From NCBI GenBank assembly GCA_016791145.1, contig JAEUNJ010000178.1, forward strand, positions 1 through 45,485: a stretch of DNA of 45,485 bases, written 5' to 3'. Shown piece by piece: positions 27,129-34,161 of this stretch; the first letter of the stretch is position 1, and each line of letters opens with the position of its first letter. The notes beneath the pieces were generated by a model. The model did no database searches. It worked only from the letters and a program-made list of their open reading frames with translations, and was not told the DNA's origin. The stretch is from Rhodocyclaceae bacterium (GTDB lineage Bacteria > Pseudomonadota > Gammaproteobacteria > Burkholderiales > Rhodocyclaceae). Made by a program: the position numbers and the translations under genes.

Positions 27129-27168
27129 TTGTTCGATTTTTTCGAATCTATTATAAAAAACATTCGAA
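27129..27168. promoter_or_regulatory. Divergent nhaR-like/htpX control region with TTCGAA repeats
   Basis: This is the only AT-rich stretch of the intergenic region. TTCGAAT (27141-27147) and its inverse ATTCGAA (27162-27168) are spaced by 14 bases, and a third partial copy, TTCGAT, is at 27132. Between them a plus-strand -10 TATAAA (27152-27157, with TTGTTC 17 bases upstream) and a minus-strand TATAAT (27150-27155) overlap. Such overlapping divergent promoters with an inverted repeat fit LysR autoregulation. Confidence 0.5.
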
Positions 27169-27277
27169 TTGTTGGATGCATCTCCCGGCCTTACACTGCC
27201 TTCCGCTCCCGTCGGGAGCGGCGGGAAAGGGGCCACAGAGGCCACGCTCCCCGCCTCATTGCCATAGGAGAGACCTC

Positions 27278-28159
27278 ATGAAACGCGTCGTGCTGCTGAT
27301 TGCCACGAACCTGGCCATCATGCTCGTCCTGGGCGTCGTCAGCACCCTGACCGGCGCCCACAAGTTCTTCGCCGGGTCCGGCCTGGACCTGGGCCGCCTG
27401 CTGTTCTTCGCCCTGCTGATGGGCTTCGGCGGTGCCTTCATCTCCCTGTGGATGTCGAAGACCATCGCCAAGTGGAGCACCGGCGCCCGGGTCATCGAGA
27501 CCCCCGCCAATTCCACCGAGTACTGGCTCGTGGAAACCGTCCGCCGCTTCTCGGAGAAGGCGGGCCTGCCCATGCCGGAGGTGGCGATCTACGACGGCGA
27601 GCCAAACGCCTTCGCGACGGGCGCCAGCCGCAACGGTTCCCTCGTCGCGGTCTCCACCGGCCTGCTGCAGAGCATGACCCGGGAGGAGGCCGAGGCCGTG
27701 ATCGCCCACGAGGTCGCCCACGTGGCCAACGGCGACATGGTGACCCTGACCCTGATCCAGGGGATCGTGAACACCTTCGTGATCTTCCTGGCGCGGGTCG
27801 TGGGCTGGGCGGTGGATTCCTTCCTGCGCCGCGGCGAGGAGGAATCCTCGGGGCCCGGGCTCGGCTACACGGTCACCGTCATCGTCTGCGACATCGTGTT
27901 CGGCATCCTGGCCAGCATCATCGTCATGTATTTCTCGCGCCAGCGGGAATTCAGGGCCGACGCCGGCGCCGCAGACCTGATGGGCTCGCCGCGGCCGATG
28001 ATGGCCGCGCTGAGCCGCCTGGGCGGACTGGAGGCGGGCGAACTGCCCCAGAACGTCGCCACTGCCGGCATCAGCGGCCGCCCCGGCTGGATGGCCCTGT
28101 TCTCCAGCCACCCGCCCATCGAGGAACGCATCGCCGCACTGGCTTCCCGCGGCGCCTGA
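27278..28159 (+). CDS. htpX: Membrane-bound M48 zinc metalloprotease HtpX
   Basis: HtpX degrades misfolded inner-membrane proteins and acts beside FtsH. The 293-residue protein has two N-terminal membrane helices ([18 protein letters not shown] and [19 protein letters not shown]). The zinc motif is HEVAH (H144, E145, H148 in [14 protein letters not shown]). Two more helices follow ([43 protein letters not shown]), and the third zinc ligand is E224 in [16 protein letters not shown] lies seven bases before the ATG. It is divergent from the NhaR-like regulator. A 26-base palindrome lies beyond its stop. Confidence 0.97.
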   Translation: MKRVVLLIATNLAIMLVLGVVSTLTGAHKFFAGSGLDLGRLLFFALLMGFGGAFISLWMSKTIAKWSTGARVIETPANSTEYWLVETVRRFSEKAGLPMPEVAIYDGEPNAFATGASRNGSLVAVSTGLLQSMTREEAEAVIAHEVAHVANGDMVTLTLIQGIVNTFVIFLARVVGWAVDSFLRRGEEESSGPGLGYTVTVIVCDIVFGILASIIVMYFSRQREFRADAGAADLMGSPRPMMAALSRLGGLEAGELPQNVATAGISGRPGWMALFSSHPPIEERIAALASRGA

Positions 28160-28187
28160 GCGCCCGCGCGGCCCCTGCGCCGGAACC

Positions 28188-28213
28188 GTCGTGGCGCCGC
28201 GCGGCGCCACGAC
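28188..28213 (+). terminator. 26-base perfect palindrome after htpX
   Basis: The halves GTCGTGGCGCCGC and GCGGCGCCACGAC form an 11-bp stem with a GCGC loop, 28 bases after the htpX stop and before qmoA. There is no T tract, so it could be a factor-dependent terminator, an RNA-stability hairpin or a protein-binding site. Confidence 0.45.
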
Positions 28214-28360
28214 CAATCCCCGGCGCCGCAGTCAAATTCGCCCCCTTAATGACCCCATAGGAAGAATAATTCCAAGTCGTTGATCTATAACAAGCTTCCG
28301 GAAAGCCACCGGTTTAGAATCCGGCCGGTTCGCAAGGAACCACTTTCCTGGAGGCTCGAT

Positions 28361-29656
28361 GTGACGGCTTCAATCCCGACCAACCAGACGATCCTCGTCG
28401 TCGGCGGCGGCATCTCCGGCATGACCGCCGCCCTAGAAGCCGCCGAGTGCGGCAAAGAGGTCATCCTGGTGGAGAAGACCCCGACCCTGGGCGGCCGCAC
28501 GGCCCAGCTCTACCGCTACTTCCCGAAGATGTGCCACCCGACCTGCGGGCTGGAGATCAACGAGAAGCGCCTGCGCGGCAACCCCCGCATCCGCGTGATG
28601 ACCATGACCGAGGTGACGGCCGTCGCCGGCCGGCGCGGCGACTACAAGGTCAACCTCAAGGTCTCGCCGCGCTACGTCACCGCCGCCTGTACCGCCTGCG
28701 GCGATTGCGGGAAGGCCGTGAGCGCCGAGGTGCCGGATGCCTTCAACTACGGCCTGGCCAAGGTCAAGGCGGCCTACCTGCCGCACCCGATGGCCTACCC
28801 GCAGCGCTACGTCATCGACCCGTCCATCGTCGGCACGCCCGACGGCGAGGCCGCCAAGGCCGCCTGCAAGGCCGGCGCCGTGGATCTGGGGATGCAGGAG
28901 GAGACCGCCGAGATCTCGGTGGGCGCCATCGTCTGGGCCACCGGCTGGCGGCCTTTCGACGCCAACAAGATCCAGCCCTACGGCTACGACCGGATCGCCA
29001 ACGTGATCACCAGCGTCGAGTTCGAGCGCCTGGCCGATCCCCACGGTCCCACCGGCGGCAAGCTGCTGCGCCCGTCGGACGGCAAGGAGGCGAGGAACGT
29101 CGCCTTCATCCAGTGCGCCGGCTCCCGGGACGAGAACTACCTCCGCCACTGTTCGCGCATCTGCTGCATGGCGTCCCTGAAGCAGACCCAGTACGTGCGC
29201 GAGGCCTACGGCGAGGGCGAGAACGGAGCCAAGTCCACGGTCTATTACATCGACATCCGCGCCATCGACCGCTTCGAGGACTTCTACGCCAAGGTCTGGC
29301 AGGACCCGACCGTCAGCTTCGTCAAGTCGAAGGTGGCCCGCATCGCCGAGAACAAGGAGAACGGCAATCCCGTTCTCCACGGCGTGAACACCGAGGGCTA
29401 CCACCGCTATGCCACCGAGCACGATCTGGTGGTGCTGGCCGTGGGCATGGAACCCGAGGTGACCGGGGTCAAGCTGCCCGAGGACGTGATCCAGGATTCC
29501 TCGAACTTCATCGAGGGATCGCGGGACGGCGGCATGTTCGGCGCCGGCGCCGCCTCCAGCCCCCTGGACGTGAACCGCGCGGTGCAGAGCGCCACGGCCG
29601 CGTCCCTGCGGGCGATCCAGGTCATTCGCAAAACCGCATCCACGGAGGCCGCGTGA
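28361..29656 (+). CDS. qmoA: QmoA-like flavoprotein (HdrA-type)
   Basis: QmoA is an FAD-binding, HdrA-related subunit that links the quinone pool with APS reductase or, more generally, with cytoplasmic sulfur oxidation. I start the 431-residue protein at GTG 28361 because GGAGG lies six bases upstream; a longer frame has no such site. The FAD motif is ILVVGGGISGMTAALEAAE (GxGxxG from about 15). The HdrA-type segment LGGRTAQLYRYFPKMCHPTCGLEI follows, then a cysteine group CTACGDC (C110, C113, C116). Near 250 is the second family motif, CAGSRDENYLRHCSRICC. Only three of the four cysteines of a [4Fe-4S] group are in the C-terminal-facing cluster (CTACGDCGKAV), as the fourth is Val or Ala. It is first of qmoA-qmoB-hdrC-hdrB. 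Confidence 0.88.
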   Translation: MTASIPTNQTILVVGGGISGMTAALEAAECGKEVILVEKTPTLGGRTAQLYRYFPKMCHPTCGLEINEKRLRGNPRIRVMTMTEVTAVAGRRGDYKVNLKVSPRYVTAACTACGDCGKAVSAEVPDAFNYGLAKVKAAYLPHPMAYPQRYVIDPSIVGTPDGEAAKAACKAGAVDLGMQEETAEISVGAIVWATGWRPFDANKIQPYGYDRIANVITSVEFERLADPHGPTGGKLLRPSDGKEARNVAFIQCAGSRDENYLRHCSRICCMASLKQTQYVREAYGEGENGAKSTVYYIDIRAIDRFEDFYAKVWQDPTVSFVKSKVARIAENKENGNPVLHGVNTEGYHRYATEHDLVVLAVGMEPEVTGVKLPEDVIQDSSNFIEGSRDGGMFGAGAASSPLDVNRAVQSATAASLRAIQVIRKTASTEAA

Positions 29657-29658
29657 AC

Positions 29659-29772
29659 GCCCCCCACCCCCCGACCCCCGCCCCGAGGGCGGGGGTGACT
29701 CCGGTTCGCGGGCCGTGCCCGCTCCGTTTCGTTGAATTGCTGCCCCCTTGGGGCGGCCCTGCGGAGGCAGCC
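29659..29772 (+). repeat. GC-rich repeat element, copy A, between qmoA and qmoB
   Basis: This 114-base spacer consists of a C-rich hairpin (CCCCCGCCC / GGGCGGGGG), GGGTGAC (29693-29699), two bases, CGGTTCGC (29702-29709), about 30 variable bases, then TGCCCCCTTGGGGCGGCC and GCGGAGG (29741-29766). The same ordered words recur at 44773-44885. Its end supplies the GGAGG ribosome site of qmoB. This is unusual, because all other gaps in this operon are under 25 bases. Confidence 0.7.
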
Positions 29773-29773
29773 C

Positions 29774-32029
29774 ATGGCTGACAACAAATTCGCCGCCTAC
29801 ATCTGTTCCGGCTGCGGCATCGGCGACGTCCTCGACGTCAAGGCGATGGAGAAGATCGCCACCAAGGAAGGCAAGATGCAGGTGGTCAGGAGCCACCCCT
29901 TCCTGTGCAACGAGGAAGGCGTGCAACTGATCCGTGACGACATCGAGAAGGAAGGCGTCACCCATGTCTGTATCGCCGCCTGCTCCCGCCGCGCCAAGGC
30001 CGAGGCCTTCTACTTTCCCACCGTCGCCCTCTCCCGCGCCAACCTGCGGGAAGGCGTGATCTGGGTGGTCGCCGAAGGTTCCGACCACGACGAGGTGCGC
30101 CAGGAGATGGCCGAGGACTACGTGTGCATGGGTTGCGCCGAGGTCAAGAAGATGAAGCTGCCGGCGGGCAACCCGAACCGGGCGGAGAACAAGCGGATCC
30201 TGGTGGTCGGCGGCGGCATGTCCGGCATGACGGCGGCCCTGGAGATCGCCGAGACCGGCTACGAGGCCGTGCTGGTCGAGAAGACCGCCGCCCTGGGCGG
30301 CATGGCCGCGAAGCTCCTGAAGCGGGTGCCCTTCAACGGCGCCTACGCCGAAGCCCAGCCCACGGGCGCCGCCGAACTGGCGGCCAGGGTCTCCGCCCAC
30401 CCGAAGATCAAGGTCCATCTCTCCTCCACCGTCGCCGAGACGGCCGGCGCGCCCGGCCGCTTCCAGGTGAAGATCGCCCAGGAAAGCGGCAATGTGGCGG
30501 AAGAGGCCGTGGGCGCCATCGTCCAGGCCACGGGCTTCACGCCCTACGACCTGGCGAAACTGCCGGAACTGGGGGGCGGCCAGGCCAACGTGGTGGACCA
30601 GGCCGGCCTCGAGGCCCTGGCCATGGCCGCCAACGGCGGTGCGATCAAGCGGGCCGACGGAAAGGAAGTGAAGTCGGTCGTCTTCGTCCAGTGCGCCGGC
30701 CAGCGCGGCTCTGGCGGCAACGGCAGCGGCCAGCACCTGGAGTACTGCTCCGGCCACTGCTGCGGCACGAGCATCAAGCAGGCCATGTACTTCAAGGACG
30801 CCAATCCCGAGGTGGACACCGTCGTCATGTACCAGGACCTGCGCGTCCCGGGCATGGGCGAGGACTTCTACCGCAGCGCCCAGAACAAGGGCGTGATCTT
30901 CACGAAGGCGAAGGTCGATGGCGTCACCGGCGGCGACACCTGCCAGGTGCGGATGAAGGACCTGATCCTCGACGAGGAGGCCACTGTGGATGCCGACCTG
31001 GTGGTGCTCGCCACCGGCCAGGTGCCCAATGCCGGCGTCAATCTGGACCAGTGGACCGAGGTGGTCACGGCCGCCGAGGGCGGCTCCGAGGAAGCGAAGG
31101 TCCAGAAGATCGAGCTGCAGAAGGGGTCGGTCCTCAACCTGAGCTACCGCCAGGGCCCGGACATGCCGCAGTTCAAGTACGGCTTCGCCGACTCCCACTT
31201 CATCTGCTTCCCCTACGAGACGCGCCGCACGGCCATCTATGCGGCCGGCCCGGTGCGCCGGCCCATGGACATGTTCCAGGCCATCGAGGACGCCACCGGC
31301 GCCGCCCTGAAGGCGATCCAGGCGGTGGAAAACGCCGCCGCCGGCCGGGCCGCCCATCCGCGGGCCTGGGACCTCTCCTTCCCGCAGGCGCGCCTCGAAG
31401 GCTGCACCCAGTGCAAGCGCTGCACGGTGGAATGCCCCTTCGGCGCCATTGACGAGGACGAGCGGCGCTTCCCGCTGTTCAACGAGTCCCGCTGCCGCCG
31501 TTGCGGTACCTGCATGGGCGCCTGCCCGGTGCGCGTGATCTCCTTCGAGAACTACTCGGTGGATACCGTCGGCAGCCAGGTCAAGGCGGTGAACGTCCCG
31601 GACGAATTCGAGGAGAAGCCGCGCATCCTGATCCTGGCCTGCGAGAACGACGCCTACCCGGCCCTGGACATGGCCGGCATCCAGCGCATCACCTACTCGG
31701 CCTTCGTGCGCGCCATCCCGGTCCGCTGCCTGGGCTCGGTGAACACCATCTGGATCACCGACGCCCTGAACTCCGGCTACGACGGCGTGATGATGATGGG
31801 CTGCAAGAAGGGCGACGATTACCAGTGCCACTTCGTCAAGGGCTCCGAGCTCGCCCACTACCGGATGAGCAAGATCGGCGACACCCTGAAGCAGCTGGGC
31901 CTGGAGACGGAGCGGGTCGTCACCCACGAGGTGGCCATCACCGACAACGCCCGGGTGGCCCAGATGATCAACGACTACGTGGCCCAGATCAACGAGATCG
32001 GGCTGTCCCCCATGAAGGGCTTCGGTTGA
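29774..32029 (+). CDS. qmoB: QmoB-like flavoprotein with ferredoxin and MvhD-type domains
   Basis: QmoB is the larger HdrA-like partner. The 751-residue protein starts MADNKFAAYICSGCGIGDVLD. An N-terminal cysteine-containing region has VCIAACSRR and YVCMGCAEVKK. The FAD domain has ILVVGGGMSGMTAALEIAE from about 142, then CAGQRG and EYCSGHCCG. Two [4Fe-4S] ferredoxin motifs follow (CTQCKRCTVECP from about C544 and CRRCGTCMGACP from about C574). The C-terminal MvhD/FlpD-like domain covers about 615-720 (ILILACENDAYPALDMAG, MMMGCKKGDDYQCHFVKG). That order is the known QmoB layout. The start at 29774 follows GGAGG. It is ten bases before hdrC. The repeat upstream is the only break in the operon. 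Confidence 0.9.
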   Translation: MADNKFAAYICSGCGIGDVLDVKAMEKIATKEGKMQVVRSHPFLCNEEGVQLIRDDIEKEGVTHVCIAACSRRAKAEAFYFPTVALSRANLREGVIWVVAEGSDHDEVRQEMAEDYVCMGCAEVKKMKLPAGNPNRAENKRILVVGGGMSGMTAALEIAETGYEAVLVEKTAALGGMAAKLLKRVPFNGAYAEAQPTGAAELAARVSAHPKIKVHLSSTVAETAGAPGRFQVKIAQESGNVAEEAVGAIVQATGFTPYDLAKLPELGGGQANVVDQAGLEALAMAANGGAIKRADGKEVKSVVFVQCAGQRGSGGNGSGQHLEYCSGHCCGTSIKQAMYFKDANPEVDTVVMYQDLRVPGMGEDFYRSAQNKGVIFTKAKVDGVTGGDTCQVRMKDLILDEEATVDADLVVLATGQVPNAGVNLDQWTEVVTAAEGGSEEAKVQKIELQKGSVLNLSYRQGPDMPQFKYGFADSHFICFPYETRRTAIYAAGPVRRPMDMFQAIEDATGAALKAIQAVENAAAGRAAHPRAWDLSFPQARLEGCTQCKRCTVECPFGAIDEDERRFPLFNESRCRRCGTCMGACPVRVISFENYSVDTVGSQVKAVNVPDEFEEKPRILILACENDAYPALDMAGIQRITYSAFVRAIPVRCLGSVNTIWITDALNSGYDGVMMMGCKKGDDYQCHFVKGSELAHYRMSKIGDTLKQLGLETERVVTHEVAITDNARVAQMINDYVAQINEIGLSPMKGFG

Positions 32030-32039
32030 GGATACGACC

Positions 32040-32663
32040 ATGAGCGACATGAACACGCAGGCCGTCGCCCGCTACCGGAACAACTTCCTCAAGGAAGTCG
32101 AGGAGCGGGTAGAGGACGGCCACTGGGTAAGGATGTGCATGCAGTGCGGCGTCTGCGCCGGCTCCTGCCCGCTGGGCCCCCACTGGGAGCATTCGCCCCA
32201 GAAGATCTTCATGATGATCCGGGCCGGCAAGCGGGAGGAGGTATTGACTTCCGATGCCATGTGGATGTGCACCTCCTGCTACAACTGCATCGTCCGCTGC
32301 CCGCGCAAGCTGCCGATCACCCACATCATGCACGGCCTGGCCCACTACTCGCACAGGCTCGGGCTCGCCCCCAAGGGCCAGCCGACCCGGGAGATCGCCA
32401 AGCTGTTCTGGGACAGCCTGGTGAAGACCGGCCGTGTGAACGAGCTCAAGTTCTCCCTGGCCATGTACTTCAAGGATGGCTTCGGCCAGGGCATCAAGAA
32501 CGCCATGGCCATGCAGGGCGTCGGCCTGGGCCTCGTCAAGGCGGGCCGGCTCAACCCGATGGAGATCCTGGGAGGACATGCCTGCAAGGACAAGGGCGGC
32601 ATCCAGAAGATGATCGCCAAGGCGCAGGAAATCGAGAACCGCAAGAAGGGGCTGACCGCCTGA
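32040..32663 (+). CDS. hdrC: HdrC-like iron-sulfur protein of the Qmo/Hdr complex
   Basis: HdrC subunits relay electrons between an HdrA-type flavoprotein and HdrB. The 207-residue protein has two [4Fe-4S] motifs: CMQCGVCAGSCP (C33, C36, C39, C43) and CTSCYNCIVRCP (C77, C80, C83, C87). The helical HdrC-type part (LPITHIMHGLAHYSHRLGLAP and on) follows. There is no membrane helix, so it is not QmoC, which fuses an HdrC part to a haem-b membrane domain. It sits between qmoB and hdrB with short gaps. This replacement of qmoC by hdrBC is known from Gram-positive sulfate reducers and some sulfur oxidisers such as Thiobacillus denitrificans. Confidence 0.88.
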   Translation: MSDMNTQAVARYRNNFLKEVEERVEDGHWVRMCMQCGVCAGSCPLGPHWEHSPQKIFMMIRAGKREEVLTSDAMWMCTSCYNCIVRCPRKLPITHIMHGLAHYSHRLGLAPKGQPTREIAKLFWDSLVKTGRVNELKFSLAMYFKDGFGQGIKNAMAMQGVGLGLVKAGRLNPMEILGGHACKDKGGIQKMIAKAQEIENRKKGLTA

Positions 32664-32685
32664 GGCGGACCACGGAGAGACACAG

Positions 32686-33585
32686 ATGGCCAAGAAACAG
32701 TACGCGTTCTACCCCGGCTGCTCGTCCCAGAAGAAGGCCTCGGCCGACAACTTCCTGCGTTCCATCGACAAGGTCTGCGAGAAGCTGGACGTCCAGTTGA
32801 ACGAGATTCCCGACTGGAACTGCTGCGGCGCCTCCATCGGCTACGGCGAGGGCGGCGAACTGCCGCGCCTGGTCCTGTCGGCGCGCAACCTGGCACTGGC
32901 CGAGCAGAACATGCCCGGCCAGGACATGGTTTCCGTCTGCCCCGCCTGCTGGCTGGCCAGCCGGGAGACGGCCGAGCGCATGCACGAATCCCAGAGCCTG
33001 CTGGCCGAGGCCAACGAAGCCCTGAAGGAAGCGGGCCTGAACCTCAAGGGCGAGGTGAAGGCGCGCCACTTCGTGGAGGTGCTGATCGAGGACCTGGGCT
33101 GGGATGCCATGAAGGCCCCGGTGGTCAAGCCGCTGGAGGGCCTCAAGGTCGCCGGCTACGTGGGTTGCCAGACCAACCGGCCCTTCGGCATCGCGGGCGA
33201 GTCCTTCGAGAACCCCAAGTACCTGGACAAGATGGTGGAGACCATGGGGGCCGAGCCCCTGACCAGGTACGAGCAGAAGGTCACCTGCTGCGGCGGGGCG
33301 CTGGCCTTTTCCGAGCCCGAAAAGGCCCAGAAGCAGATCCGCGACATCGTGGAATCCGCCTACGACCACGGCGCCGACATGATCGTCACGCCCTGCCAGC
33401 TCTGCCAGGCCAACGTGGAAATCTACCAGTCGGAGATCAACAAGAAGCAGGGCACCAAGCTCAACCTGCCGGTGGTGTATTACTCGCAATTGATGACCGT
33501 GGCCTACGGCGGCTCGGCCAAGGAGGCCGGACTGGACGGCCAGCTCATCAAGGCGGAGAAGCTGGAAGGGATCGCCTCGAAATAA
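32686..33585 (+). CDS. hdrB: HdrB-like CCG-domain protein of the Qmo/Hdr complex
   Basis: HdrB subunits hold the catalytic site of heterodisulfide reductases in two CCG domains that bind non-cubane [4Fe-4S] clusters. The 299-residue protein has both domains complete. The first has C12, C46-C47, C85 and C88 (YPGCSSQ, NCCGAS, CPACW). The second has C161, C201-C202, C237 and C240 (GCQTNRPFG, TCCGGALAF, TPCQLCQ). The C-terminal YYSQLMTVAYG is typical. It ends the operon with a hairpin after its stop. The true disulfide or thiol partner is unknown; in sulfur oxidisers DsrC, TusA or a related sulfur carrier is plausible. Confidence 0.9.
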   Translation: MAKKQYAFYPGCSSQKKASADNFLRSIDKVCEKLDVQLNEIPDWNCCGASIGYGEGGELPRLVLSARNLALAEQNMPGQDMVSVCPACWLASRETAERMHESQSLLAEANEALKEAGLNLKGEVKARHFVEVLIEDLGWDAMKAPVVKPLEGLKVAGYVGCQTNRPFGIAGESFENPKYLDKMVETMGAEPLTRYEQKVTCCGGALAFSEPEKAQKQIRDIVESAYDHGADMIVTPCQLCQANVEIYQSEINKKQGTKLNLPVVYYSQLMTVAYGGSAKEAGLDGQLIKAEKLEGIASK

Positions 33586-33603
33586 GAAGGCACCCGCTCG
33601 GGG

Positions 33604-33640
33604 ATGCACGGCGGCCGGGGCGACCCGGCCGTCTGCATTT
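33604..33640 (+). terminator. Hairpin terminator after the qmo-hdr operon
   Basis: Nested arms ATGCA / TGCAT and CGGCCGGG / CCCGGCCG close on a GCGA loop, about 18 bases after the hdrB stop, followed by a short TTTC. The T tract is short, so efficiency is uncertain. Confidence 0.55.
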
Positions 33641-33694
33641 CAAGGGGGGGTCGCACCGCCCGGCATCGACCGGATGCCCCCTGAGCCCACCCCG

Positions 33695-34057
33695 TCAGGG
33701 GCGGTGGCCGGCGTCGTCCCGGTGCCGGGGCGTCTTCCCTTCCAGGTCGGCAGGCCCGCCCATCCCCCGCGGTTCCCGGCGCCGGGCCCGCGAATCCCGG
33801 GCGCGCTGCAGTCGGGCCCGCTCGCGCCGGTCGGAAACCTGGCTGCCCAAGGCGATCCCGACGAGGGCCGCCCCGCAGCCGATGAAGAAGCGGGTCGAGT
33901 GCAGGTCGAGGAGGATGACGCCACCCACGGCGAAGATCCCGACGATGGCCAGCAGGCTGGTGACGCCCGGAGCCCGGACCAGGGAAGCGCAGGCGAACAT
34001 GAAGGCAAAGGCCGCGATGCCCAGCGTCATCGGCTCCCAATGGGCGATGTCGGGCAT
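33695..34057 (-). CDS. Small three-helix membrane protein, unknown
   Basis: The 120-residue protein begins MPDIAHWEPMTLGIAAF, has three membrane segments (MTLGIAAFAFMFACASLV, SLLAIVGIFAVGGVILL, FFIGCGAALVGIALG) and ends in a long basic, charged tail (RRERARLQRARDSRARRRE). No ribosome site is clear, and an in-frame start 18 codons earlier is possible. It follows proA on the same strand after about 104 bases. I do not know the family. The membrane pattern, improbable by chance in this GC-rich DNA, is the main support. Confidence 0.6.
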   Translation of the reverse strand: MPDIAHWEPMTLGIAAFAFMFACASLVRAPGVTSLLAIVGIFAVGGVILLDLHSTRFFIGCGAALVGIALGSQVSDRRERARLQRARDSRARRREPRGMGGPADLEGKTPRHRDDAGHRP

Positions 34058-34161
34058 GGGCCTAGGCTCGCCCGGGTACCGGCGCAACGCGCCGGCGATG
34101 GCCCGCCGCACGCGGGATCCGCCTGCCTTCGGGTGTGGGGGGCGCGATCATGGGGCGCCCC

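Noticed and set aside
28433..32056. A 1207-codon open frame antisense to qmoA and qmoB
   Set aside because: Its translation is rich in His, Gly, Val and Asp with no domain order. It mirrors codon bias of the genes on the other strand, and the sense strand has full QmoA and QmoB motifs.
16881..33585. Calling the island a classical sHdr (hdrC1B1A-hypC2B2-lbpA) sulfur-oxidation cluster
   Set aside because: There is no lipoate-binding protein gene, only one hdrC and one hdrB, and two HdrA-like flavoproteins with QmoA and QmoB architecture.
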